From the NCBI RefSeq assembly GCF_011601345.1, contig NZ_JAAORB010000004.1, forward strand, positions 1 through 64,000: a stretch of DNA of 64,000 nt. Reading direction: 5' to 3'. The notes below the pieces were generated by a model. That model was not told the origin of the DNA, made no database searches, and worked only from the letters and a program-made list of their open reading frames with translations. This document shows, piece after piece, positions 1-7,338 of the stretch (position 1 is its first letter; the number at the start of each line of letters is the position of its first letter). This stretch comes from Roseovarius gahaiensis. Lineage in GTDB: Bacteria > Pseudomonadota > Alphaproteobacteria > Rhodobacterales > Rhodobacteraceae. The position numbers and the translations under genes were made by a program.

Positions 1-176
1 AAAAATCGCGAAGCAAAACCCGCTTCAGCGCAACGCCCGCCACCCAGAGCCCCTATCGCGAAGCGATTTAGTGCATGGGCTGAAAGCCGTCATCTGACAT
101 GTCCACTCGAAATAATTGCCTCACCACGTCAAGCCTGCCCTTCATTGAGAACCCTGTGTCAGATACTGCGCACCAG
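1..176. other. window-edge stretch without an assignable gene
   Basis: One plus-strand frame is open from the window edge to a TAG at 69-71 and would end in ATPATQSPYREAI, so it could be the tail of a gene that starts outside. About 22 codons are visible, too few to identify. A 25-codon minus-strand frame (145 down to 68) lies directly after the hemoglobin gene but has no ribosome site and no recognisable content. Confidence 0.3.
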
Positions 177-587
177 CTAGCGCAGCTTGGGGATGCCACC
201 CGGCAGGCTGTCGCGTTCAACCACACCCGCGCGCAAGCTGCGCCCGATCCGATGCGCCAGCGCCGACCATGCGGCGGCGGTTTCAGGCGGCAATTCGGCG
301 CGTAAGGTGGCATCGAACAGGTCCAGCCATGTCGAAAACATCCCCGGCTTGACGTTGCCCGCCTTGACATGTGCGGCCATTGGGCTGCCGTCATAGCTGC
401 GTTCATGCAAGATGGAATTGGCCCAGAAATCGGCGACCCGGGCCTCATGCGCGGGCCAATCCTCGACATGCACGGCAAAGACTGGCCCCAGCCCCGGATG
501 CTGGCGCACAGCCGCATAGAACACGGCGACGACGCGTTCGATCTGGGGGCGGGTGATGGCAAACCTTGGCGGCAATGCGTTTTGCAT
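177..587 (-). CDS. group III truncated hemoglobin
   Basis: A small haem protein of the 2-over-2 globin fold, expected in the cytoplasm and expected to bind O2 or NO. About 136 residues, close to the usual 120-150. Family features are a VVAVFYAAVR helix near the N-terminus, an FWANSILHERSYDG segment and a downstream MAAHVK histidine that fits the proximal haem ligand, then a tryptophan-rich FSTWLDLF helix. I chose the ATG at 587; a GTG at 605 in the same frame would add six residues. The gene stands alone, divergent from ileS, with two strong hairpins in the shared upstream region. Members are linked to nitrosative stress or microaerobic life, but nothing here shows the exact role. Confidence 0.85.
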   Translation of the reverse strand: MQNALPPRFAITRPQIERVVAVFYAAVRQHPGLGPVFAVHVEDWPAHEARVADFWANSILHERSYDGSPMAAHVKAGNVKPGMFSTWLDLFDATLRAELPPETAAAWSALAHRIGRSLRAGVVERDSLPGGIPKLR

Positions 588-642
588 GGCCCTGACATGC
601 GCCACCGCGCCCGCGCTTTCAAGTGCGGTGCGCGTGGTGGCC

Positions 643-700
643 GAAATCTTGAAAAGATTTCGAACCGCTTTCTTTGCCAGAAAGCGGGCGCTGCCCCCTC
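643..700. repeat. tandem perfect hairpins plus GC box, partial modular repeat
   Basis: Two perfect inverted repeats sit back to back: 8-bp arms (GAAATCTT and AAGATTTC, 643-650 and 654-661) and 9-bp arms (CCGCTTTCT and AGAAAGCGG, 665-673 and 679-687). They are followed by GCGCTGCCCCC, which matches the GC-rich box of the repeat copies at 53752-53824 and 59101-59152. The A/T tail module of those copies is missing. The element lies between the divergent hemoglobin and ileS genes, so it could also form structure in a leader RNA. Confidence 0.55.
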
Positions 701-874
701 TGGACGCTGCGCAATCTGGGGCGTATAACGCGGCTCATGATGACCTTTTGCCCCATCATCATTCGAATTACCTGCCCGGCGCTCTGAGTGAGACGAGCTG
801 CCGGGACAATGGCGTATGAGCCTTCGCGCCGCCCATCCCCGAAGATGAAATTCCGTTGACAAAGGACGCCCCCG

Positions 875-3790
875 ATGTGCGCCGACACAACTGACACGCC
901 CGATTACAAAGACACGCTGAACCTGCCGAAAACCAATTTCCCGATGCGCGCGGGCCTGCCCAAGCGCGAGCCCGAATGGCTGGAGCGTTGGGAACGGATC
1001 GGCATCTATGACCGCCTGCGCGAGACCGCCCAAGGCCGCGCGCCCTTTACGCTGCACGATGGCCCACCCTATGCCAACGGCCACCTGCATATCGGTCACG
1101 CGCTGAACAAGATCCTCAAGGATATGGTCGTGCGCAGCCAACAGATGATGGGCCGCGACGCGCGCTATATCCCCGGCTGGGATTGTCACGGCCTGCCCAT
1201 CGAATGGAAGATCGAAGAGCAATACCGCAAAAAGGGCAAGAACAAGGACGAGGTCGATGTCGTCGATTTCCGTCAGGAATGCCGCAAGTTCGCCGAGGGC
1301 TGGATCGATATTCAGCGCAATGAATTCAAGCGCCTTGGCATCACCGGCAAATGGGAAAAGCCCTATCTGACGATGGATTACCGCGCCGAGCGGATCATCG
1401 CGGAGGAGTTCCAGAAATTCCTGATGACCGGCACGCTGTATCAGGGCTCCAAACCGGTAATGTGGTCACCCGTTGAAAAGACAGCGCTGGCCGAGGCCGA
1501 GGTGGAATATCACGACAAGGAAAGTTTCACCATCTGGGTGAAGTTCCCGGTGACCACCGAGGGCGACCTGCAAGGCGCCAATGTGGTGATCTGGACAACA
1601 ACCCCGTGGACCATCCCTTCAAACAAGGCGGTCGTGTTCGGCGACAGCTTTGCCTATGGCCTCTACGAAGTCACCGACACGCCCGAGGAATGCTGGGCCA
1701 ATGTGGGTGACCGTTTCTTGTTGGCCGACAAGCTGGCAAGCGATGTGATGGCCCGCGCGCGCTTGGATGACGGCATGTGGAAACGCGTGCGCGACGTCAG
1801 CTCCGAGGAACTCTCGGGCCTGTCGCTCGCCCACCCGCTGGCTGGGGCCGAAGGATCAAACGGCGAATGGGACGATCCGCGCGATTTCCGCCCCGCCGAT
1901 TTCGTCACCGACGAGGAAGGCACCGGTTTCGTCCACTGCGCGCCGTCGCACGGGATGGAGGAGTTCGAGCTTTACCGTGATCTGGGCATGTTGGAACAGG
2001 TCATCACGTATAACGTGATGGACGATGGCGGCTTCCGCGCCGATCTGCCGTTTTTCGGCGGCAAATACATCCTTGACCGCAAGGGGAAAGAGGGCAACGC
2101 CAACAAGGCGATCATCGACAAGCTCGCCTCGGTCGGTGGCCTGCTGGCGCGTGGCAAGATCAAGCACAGCTATCCGCATTCGTGGCGCTCCAAGGCCCCG
2201 GTGATCTACCGCAACACCCCGCAATGGTTTGCCGCGATCGACCGCGCGGTCGGCGATGGGCAGAACGACTATGGCGAAACGATCCGCGACCGCGCCTTGG
2301 CCTCAATCGACCAGTTGGTGACATGGACGCCCAAGACCGGGCGCAACCGCCTGTATTCGATGATCGAAGCACGGCCCGACTGGGTGCTGTCGCGGCAACG
2401 CGCATGGGGGGTGCCGCTGACCTGCTTTACCAAGGTTGGCGCGCTGCCCACCGATCCCGATTACCTGCTGCGTGACAAGGCCGTGAATGCCCGCATTCTT
2501 GAGGCGTTCGAGGCCGAAGGTGCCGACGCGTGGTACAAGCCCGGTGCCAAGGAACGGTTCCTTGGCGATGATTATGACCCGTCTGAGTGGACCAAGGTCG
2601 ATGACATTCTGGACGTGTGGTTTGACAGTGGCAGTACCCATGCCTTTGTTCTGCGCGACCGCGAGGATGGCTCGGATGACGGGTTGGCCGATCTGTATCT
2701 TGAAGGCACTGACCAACACCGTGGCTGGTTTCATTCCTCGATGCTGCAAGCCTGCGGCACGATTGGCCGCGCGCCCTATCGCGGGGTTCTCACGCATGGC
2801 TTCACGCTGGACGAGAAGGGCAACAAGATGTCCAAATCGCTTGGCAACACCGTGGCGCCTGAGGACGTGACCAAGCAATATGGCGCGGATATCCTGCGGA
2901 TGTGGGTGGCGCAGTCGGATTATACCGCCGACCTGCGGATCGGGCCGGAAATCCTGAAAGGTGTGGCCGATGGCTATCGCCGCCTGCGCAACACCATGCG
3001 CTTCATGCTGGGCGCGCTGGCGCATTTCGAGGAAAGCGACCGGGTTGATCCCTCGGACATGCCCGAGCTTGAACGCTGGGTTCTGCACCGTCTGGCCGAA
3101 TTGGATCACGTGGTGCGGACCGGGTATGATGCCTATGATTTCCAAGGCGTCGTGCAGCAATTGTTCAACTTTGCCACGGTGGAACTGTCGGCGTTCTATT
3201 TCGATATCCGCAAGGATGCGCTGTATTGCGATGGCGACACGCCCCGCCGCCGCGCCGCGCGCACGGTGCTGGATATCCTGTTCCACCGGCTGACCACATG
3301 GCTGGCGCCGGTGCTGACCTTCACGATGGAGGAGGTCTGGCTTGAGCGGAACCCCGGCGACGAGACCAGCGTGCATCTGGTTGATATCCCCGACACCCCC
3401 GCCGATTGGCTGAACGAGCCGCTGGCGGCCAAATGGGCCAAGGTGCGGCAAGCCCGCCGCGTGGTCACCGCCGCACTGGAAATCCAGCGCACCGATAAGG
3501 TGATCGGTGCCTCGCTTGAGGCCGCGCCGGTGGTGCATGTGCACGACCCCGAGATGCTCGACGCGCTGAAATCGGTGAACTTCGAGGATATCTGCATCAC
3601 TTCGGATATCCGACTGACGGGTGATCCGCTGCCCAACGAGGCGTTCCGCATGCCAGAGACCGAGGGCGTCGGCGTGGTGTTCGAACGCGCCAGCGGCGAC
3701 AAGTGCCAGCGGTGTTGGAAAATTCTGCCCGATGTCGGACGGCACAGCCACACCGGCACCTGCAAACGCTGTAGCGAGGCGCTTGGCTAA
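875..3790 (+). CDS. ileS: isoleucyl-tRNA synthetase
   Basis: Charges tRNA-Ile with isoleucine; class Ia cytosolic synthetase. The 971-residue length fits the bacterial zinc-containing type. The HIGH motif is at residues 72-75 (GHLHIGHAL), KMSKS is at 651-655, and a C-terminal zinc finger with CQRC and CKRC pairs ends the protein. The central region carries the editing insertion (TTTPWTIPSNKA). The ATG at 875 has AAGGA eight bases upstream. The gene is monocistronic: a strong terminator follows at once and the upstream gene is divergent. No key motif is missing. Confidence 0.98.
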   Translation: MCADTTDTPDYKDTLNLPKTNFPMRAGLPKREPEWLERWERIGIYDRLRETAQGRAPFTLHDGPPYANGHLHIGHALNKILKDMVVRSQQMMGRDARYIPGWDCHGLPIEWKIEEQYRKKGKNKDEVDVVDFRQECRKFAEGWIDIQRNEFKRLGITGKWEKPYLTMDYRAERIIAEEFQKFLMTGTLYQGSKPVMWSPVEKTALAEAEVEYHDKESFTIWVKFPVTTEGDLQGANVVIWTTTPWTIPSNKAVVFGDSFAYGLYEVTDTPEECWANVGDRFLLADKLASDVMARARLDDGMWKRVRDVSSEELSGLSLAHPLAGAEGSNGEWDDPRDFRPADFVTDEEGTGFVHCAPSHGMEEFELYRDLGMLEQVITYNVMDDGGFRADLPFFGGKYILDRKGKEGNANKAIIDKLASVGGLLARGKIKHSYPHSWRSKAPVIYRNTPQWFAAIDRAVGDGQNDYGETIRDRALASIDQLVTWTPKTGRNRLYSMIEARPDWVLSRQRAWGVPLTCFTKVGALPTDPDYLLRDKAVNARILEAFEAEGADAWYKPGAKERFLGDDYDPSEWTKVDDILDVWFDSGSTHAFVLRDREDGSDDGLADLYLEGTDQHRGWFHSSMLQACGTIGRAPYRGVLTHGFTLDEKGNKMSKSLGNTVAPEDVTKQYGADILRMWVAQSDYTADLRIGPEILKGVADGYRRLRNTMRFMLGALAHFEESDRVDPSDMPELERWVLHRLAELDHVVRTGYDAYDFQGVVQQLFNFATVELSAFYFDIRKDALYCDGDTPRRRAARTVLDILFHRLTTWLAPVLTFTMEEVWLERNPGDETSVHLVDIPDTPADWLNEPLAAKWAKVRQARRVVTAALEIQRTDKVIGASLEAAPVVHVHDPEMLDALKSVNFEDICITSDIRLTGDPLPNEAFRMPETEGVGVVFERASGDKCQRCWKILPDVGRHSHTGTCKRCSEALG

Positions 3791-3819
3791 GCCTGCTCGA
3801 ACGCTTGCCAACCGGATCA

Positions 3820-3848
3820 GGGCCGCCTTTGGGGCGGCCCTTTTCGTT
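3820..3848 (+). terminator. rho-independent terminator of ileS
   Basis: A GC-rich 8-bp stem (GGGCCGCC at 3820-3827 with GGCGGCCC at 3833-3840), a 5-nt loop and a following TTTT. It starts 30 bases after the ileS stop. Confidence 0.85.
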
Positions 3849-3938
3849 TATGCCTGCGCTTGCGCCGCATTTGATGCCGGTCGCGCACATATCGGCGCTT
3901 GCGCACTATGTCACAGATGGGCTAACTTTGCATAAATT

Positions 3939-3952
3939 CCGCAATTTTGCGG
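3939..3952 (+). promoter_or_regulatory. inverted repeat just upstream of the tup operon ribosome site
   Basis: CCGCAA-TT-TTGCGG is a perfect 6-bp inverted repeat ending two bases before the GGAGGG ribosome site of tupB. It could be an operator, or a small hairpin affecting translation of the operon. I cannot link it to a known regulator. Confidence 0.3.
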
Positions 3953-3965
3953 CTGGAGGGAAATT

Positions 3966-4673
3966 TTGCAGGATTTCGGTGAGGCATTCGGGCTGGCTTT
4001 TACGCTTGTGCTGTCAGGCGATGCTGATCTGTTTGAAATCGTTGCGCTTTCCTTGCGTGTCAGTCTGTCGGCCACGGCCTTGGCGTGTATCATCGGCCTG
4101 CCGCTTGGCGCGCTTTTGGCTGTCACCCGATTTCGCGGGCGCGGGGCAGTTTTGATTCTGTCTAATGCGCTGATGGGCTTGCCGCCGGTCGTGGTGGGTC
4201 TGATCGTTTATCTGCACCTGTCGCGCGCCGGGCCGCTTGGGTTTCTTGGGCTGCTCTACACCCCGGCGGCAATGATCATTGCGCAGACCATTCTGATCAC
4301 CCCCATCGTTATGGCCCTGTCGCGGCAGGTGATCGAAGACTTGCATGGCGAATATGCCGATCAGTTCCGCTCGCTTGTTCTGGGCCGCTGGCAAATGGTG
4401 CAGGCGCTGATCTGGGACGCGCGGTTTTCACTGCTGACCGTCGGGCTGGCGGGCTTTGGCCGGGCCGTGGCCGAGGTGGGCGCGGTGATGATCGTTGGCG
4501 GCAATATCGACCATTTGACACGGGTGATGACCACCGCCATCGCGCTTGAAACCTCCAAGGGTGATCTGGCGCTGGCGCTGGCGCTTGGGCTGGTGCTGAT
4601 GGTGATCGCGCTTGGGGTGAATGCCCTTGTCCAATCCCTGCGCATGACGGCGGTGCGCCATGCATATGCGTGA
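3966..4673 (+). CDS. tupB: tungstate ABC transporter, permease subunit
   Basis: Inner-membrane channel of a tungstate-type oxyanion importer. The 235 residues carry several hydrophobic segments and a binding-protein-dependent permease core; residues about 120-160 (SRQVIEDLHGEYADQ to AGFGRAVAEVGAVMIVGG) contain the loop that contacts the ATPase. Start is a TTG with a strong GGAGGG seven bases upstream; no ATG fits as well. It overlaps the ATPase gene by 14 bases, and the binding protein follows. The substrate call rests on the TupA-type binding protein, not on this sequence alone; molybdate or another oxyanion remains possible. Confidence 0.9.
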   Translation: MQDFGEAFGLAFTLVLSGDADLFEIVALSLRVSLSATALACIIGLPLGALLAVTRFRGRGAVLILSNALMGLPPVVVGLIVYLHLSRAGPLGFLGLLYTPAAMIIAQTILITPIVMALSRQVIEDLHGEYADQFRSLVLGRWQMVQALIWDARFSLLTVGLAGFGRAVAEVGAVMIVGGNIDHLTRVMTTAIALETSKGDLALALALGLVLMVIALGVNALVQSLRMTAVRHAYA

Positions 4674-5436
4674 CGCCGTGGAAAATATCCTGACGTTTGA
4701 CGCAGCTGCAACCACCGCTGCGCGCCGCGATGACCCCCGCGCGCTGACCTTGCGAGACGTATCGCTGACCGTGGGCGACAAGGCACTGGTGCACGGCGCG
4801 AACCTGACGCTGAACGCCGAGGGTATAACCATGATCATGGGCCCCAATGGCGCAGGCAAATCGCTGTTGCTAAAGCTGGCACATGGCCTGACACCTGCCA
4901 CCGGCGGTCAGGTTCTATGGGGCGACACCCCATTGGATGACACAGCCCGCCGAACGCAGGCGATGGTGTTTCAAAAACCCGTTGTGCTGCGCCGATCGGT
5001 GGCGGCGAATGTGGATTTCGCACTGAGGGCGCGCGGCATCCGCGATGCGGCGCGGCGCGATGCGCTGCTGGATCACGTTGGGCTATTGGGCCACGCCCGC
5101 CAACCGGCCCGCCTGCTATCGGGGGGGGAACAGCAACGGCTGGCCCTGGCCCGCGCATTGGCGTTGAAGCCCAAGGTGATGCTGCTGGACGAACCGACAG
5201 CCAGCCTTGACCCGGCCTCGGTGCTGAAGATCGAAGAGATCGTGCAGGAAGCCCATAGCGCGGGCACCAAGATCATCTTTGTCACGCATGACCCCGGCCA
5301 AGCCGGACGATTGGCCGATGACATCGTTTTTGTTCATCGCGGTCGGGTGCATGAACACGGACCTGCCGATTTGTTCCTGTCACGGCCCGAAACGCAAGAA
5401 GCCCGCGATTTTCTACAGGGGCGCATCGTCGTCTGA
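4660..5436 (+). CDS. tupC: tungstate ABC transporter, ATP-binding subunit
   Basis: Energises the tungstate importer from the cytoplasmic face. 258 residues with a complete ATPase core: Walker A GPNGAGKS at 61-68, the signature LSGGEQQRLALARAL near 153, Walker B VMLLDEP near 173, and the switch histidine in VTHD. The first ~25 residues are a poorly conserved extension, so a start slightly downstream is possible. The reading frame begins inside the end of tupB, which suggests translational coupling. Confidence 0.9.
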   Translation: MHMRDAVENILTFDAAATTAARRDDPRALTLRDVSLTVGDKALVHGANLTLNAEGITMIMGPNGAGKSLLLKLAHGLTPATGGQVLWGDTPLDDTARRTQAMVFQKPVVLRRSVAANVDFALRARGIRDAARRDALLDHVGLLGHARQPARLLSGGEQQRLALARALALKPKVMLLDEPTASLDPASVLKIEEIVQEAHSAGTKIIFVTHDPGQAGRLADDIVFVHRGRVHEHGPADLFLSRPETQEARDFLQGRIVV

Positions 5437-5479
5437 CACTCACCTGAAACTCATCTGGCAAAACAAAGGGAGATGCCTC

Positions 5480-6301
5480 ATGTCTTTTAAATTCCGTTCC
5501 AGTGTGGCAACTGCATTGGCACTGGCGTTGTCGGCGGGCATCGCCGCAGCCCAAGACAAATCCATCATCGTGCAATCCACCACCTCGACCGCCAATTCGG
5601 GCCTTTATGATTATCTGCTGCCGATCTTCGAAAAGCAGACAGGCATTCAGGTCAACGTGGTGGCCGTTGGCACAGGACAGGCGATCAAGAACGCAGCCAA
5701 CTGCGATGGGGACGTTCTGTTGGTGCATGCCAAACCCGCCGAGGAAAAATTCGTGGCCGATGGCATGGGCGTCGAACGCTTTGATCTGATGTATAACGAT
5801 TTCGTCATCGTCGGCCCGGATGAAGACCCCGCAGGCGTTGGCGGCATGACAGACGCGCAAGATAGCCTTGAAAAGATCGCCGACAGTGGCGCGCTGTTTG
5901 CCTCGCGCGGGGATGATTCCGGCACACACAAGAAAGAAATGCGCCTTTGGGCCGATACCGATGTGGATTTGGCTGCTGGTTCGGGCGCGTGGTATCGTGA
6001 AACCGGATCGGGCATGGGGGCGACGCTGAACGCGGGCGTCGGCATGGATGCCTATGTGATGACCGACCGCGCCACATGGATCAGCTTTGACAACAAGGCC
6101 GATTTTGAAATCCATGTCGAAGGCGACGAAGACCTGTTCAACCAGTACGGTGTGATCCTTGTGAACCCCGAAAAATGCGAAAACGTCGATGCGGCCTCGG
6201 GTCAGGCCTTTGTCGATTGGGTGATCTCGGATGCGGGACAGCAAGCCATTGGCGACTACAAGCTGAATGGTCAGCAACTGTTCTTCCCGAACGCCGATTG
6301 A
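5480..6301 (+). CDS. tupA: tungstate ABC transporter, substrate-binding protein
   Basis: Periplasmic receptor of the importer. 273 residues with a Sec signal peptide (residues 1 to about 23, cut after AAA in GIAAAQDK). The STTSTANSGL motif just after the signal is typical of TupA and forms the oxyanion pocket; DDSGTHKKE and TDRATWI are further family signatures. The ATG at 5480 has AAAGGGA at good spacing; the frame is open further upstream but that part overlaps tupC. The order tupB-tupC-tupA differs from the commoner A-B-C order. Selectivity for tungstate over molybdate is known for the family, not shown here. Confidence 0.92.
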   Translation: MSFKFRSSVATALALALSAGIAAAQDKSIIVQSTTSTANSGLYDYLLPIFEKQTGIQVNVVAVGTGQAIKNAANCDGDVLLVHAKPAEEKFVADGMGVERFDLMYNDFVIVGPDEDPAGVGGMTDAQDSLEKIADSGALFASRGDDSGTHKKEMRLWADTDVDLAAGSGAWYRETGSGMGATLNAGVGMDAYVMTDRATWISFDNKADFEIHVEGDEDLFNQYGVILVNPEKCENVDAASGQAFVDWVISDAGQQAIGDYKLNGQQLFFPNAD

Positions 6302-6323
6302 TCCGGCCTGTGTGAAAAACATC

Positions 6324-6358
6324 GCCGCGCCGGGGCTGTCAGGGCTTGTCGGCGCGGC
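6324..6358 (+). promoter_or_regulatory. GC-rich hairpin between tupA and the regulator gene
   Basis: GCCGCGCC (6324-6331) and GGCGCGGC (6351-6358) form a perfect 8-bp stem with a 19-nt loop and no T-run. It could lower readthrough into the regulator gene or stabilise the upstream mRNA. Confidence 0.35.
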
Positions 6359-6369
6359 CAAGCTGAGGG

Positions 6370-7287
6370 ATGATCGTGGACAAGATGTCCAACACCGATC
6401 CCTTAGCCCAGATGCCCCCCGACTATCTGACCGTGCGCGAACTGGCCGAGTTGCTGCGCATCAAGGAACGCAAGGTGTATGATCTTGCGGCCTCGGGCGA
6501 TGTGCCGGTGTCGCGCGCCACGGGTAAACTGCTGTTTCCCCGGCGCGAGATCGAGGCATGGATCGCCAGTGCCAGCACCGGCGGCGCCCCGGCCCCTGCG
6601 GCGCCGCGTCCGGCGATTTGCCTTGGCAGTCACGATCCGCTGCTGGAATGGGCCTTGCGGCAATCGCGCTGCGGGCTGGCCTCGTTCTTTGACGGTAGCC
6701 TTGACGGGCTGGACAGGTTTTGCGCGGGCGAAGGCATGGCCGCGGGTCTGCATCTTCATGACGTGCAAAGCGGCGATTGGAACGTGGCGCAGGTGGCCGG
6801 ACGCTGCGCCGATCAAAACGCCGTTCTGGTGGCATGGGCCCGACGCACCCGTGGGCTGGTGATGCGGCCCGATCTGGCAGACGCGGTGACCGGCATCGCC
6901 GATCTGACAGGCCGGGTGATCGTGCCCCGCCCCGCCGAAACCGGCACGCAGGCCCTGTTTGTTGAACTGGCCACCAAGGCCGGGCTAAAGCTATCCACCG
7001 CGCGTCAGACAGACACCGCCCCCAGTGAAACCGACGCCGTGATGGCCGTGGCCGACGGGCATGGCGATGTCACCTTTGGCTTGCAATCACTGGCCGCACA
7101 ACACGGGTTGGCCTTTGTCCCGGTGATCGAGGAACGGTTTGACCTGCTGGTCGATCGCCGCGCATGGTTCGAGCCGCCGATGCAACGGCTGATGACCTTT
7201 TGCCAAAGCGACAGCTTCAAAACCCATGCCGGACAGATGGCAGGCTATGACGTGGCCGAGTGCGGCAGCGTTCGCTGGAACGCCTGA
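6370..7287 (+). CDS. transcription factor with excisionase-type HTH fused to a binding-protein-like domain
   Basis: Residues about 15-65 form an excisionase/MerR-like winged helix (LTVRELAELLRIKERKVYDLAASGDVPVSRATGKLLF). The remainder, beginning near SHDPLLEWALR, resembles the periplasmic molybdate-binding fold (COG1910 type) but without a signal peptide, so it should act as a cytoplasmic ligand sensor. Its place 69 bases after tupA suggests a one-component tungstate/molybdate-responsive regulator of the transporter or of cofactor genes; that is inference. Three starts are in frame (ATG 6370, GTG 6376, ATG 6385); GAGGG upstream fits the later two better. Length 305 residues from the first start. 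Confidence 0.8.
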   Translation: MIVDKMSNTDPLAQMPPDYLTVRELAELLRIKERKVYDLAASGDVPVSRATGKLLFPRREIEAWIASASTGGAPAPAAPRPAICLGSHDPLLEWALRQSRCGLASFFDGSLDGLDRFCAGEGMAAGLHLHDVQSGDWNVAQVAGRCADQNAVLVAWARRTRGLVMRPDLADAVTGIADLTGRVIVPRPAETGTQALFVELATKAGLKLSTARQTDTAPSETDAVMAVADGHGDVTFGLQSLAAQHGLAFVPVIEERFDLLVDRRAWFEPPMQRLMTFCQSDSFKTHAGQMAGYDVAECGSVRWNA

Positions 7288-7338
7288 ACTGCGCAAGCAT
7301 ACCCGGCACGGCACAACAGGCCGCGCCGGGGACATGGC

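Noticed and set aside
68-145. 25-codon frame after the truncated hemoglobin
   Set aside because: Too short, no ribosome site and no family likeness.
2303-3811. 502-codon minus-strand frame opposite ileS
   Set aside because: It lies fully under a clear ileS, has no recognisable domain and reflects codon bias of a GC-rich gene read in antisense.
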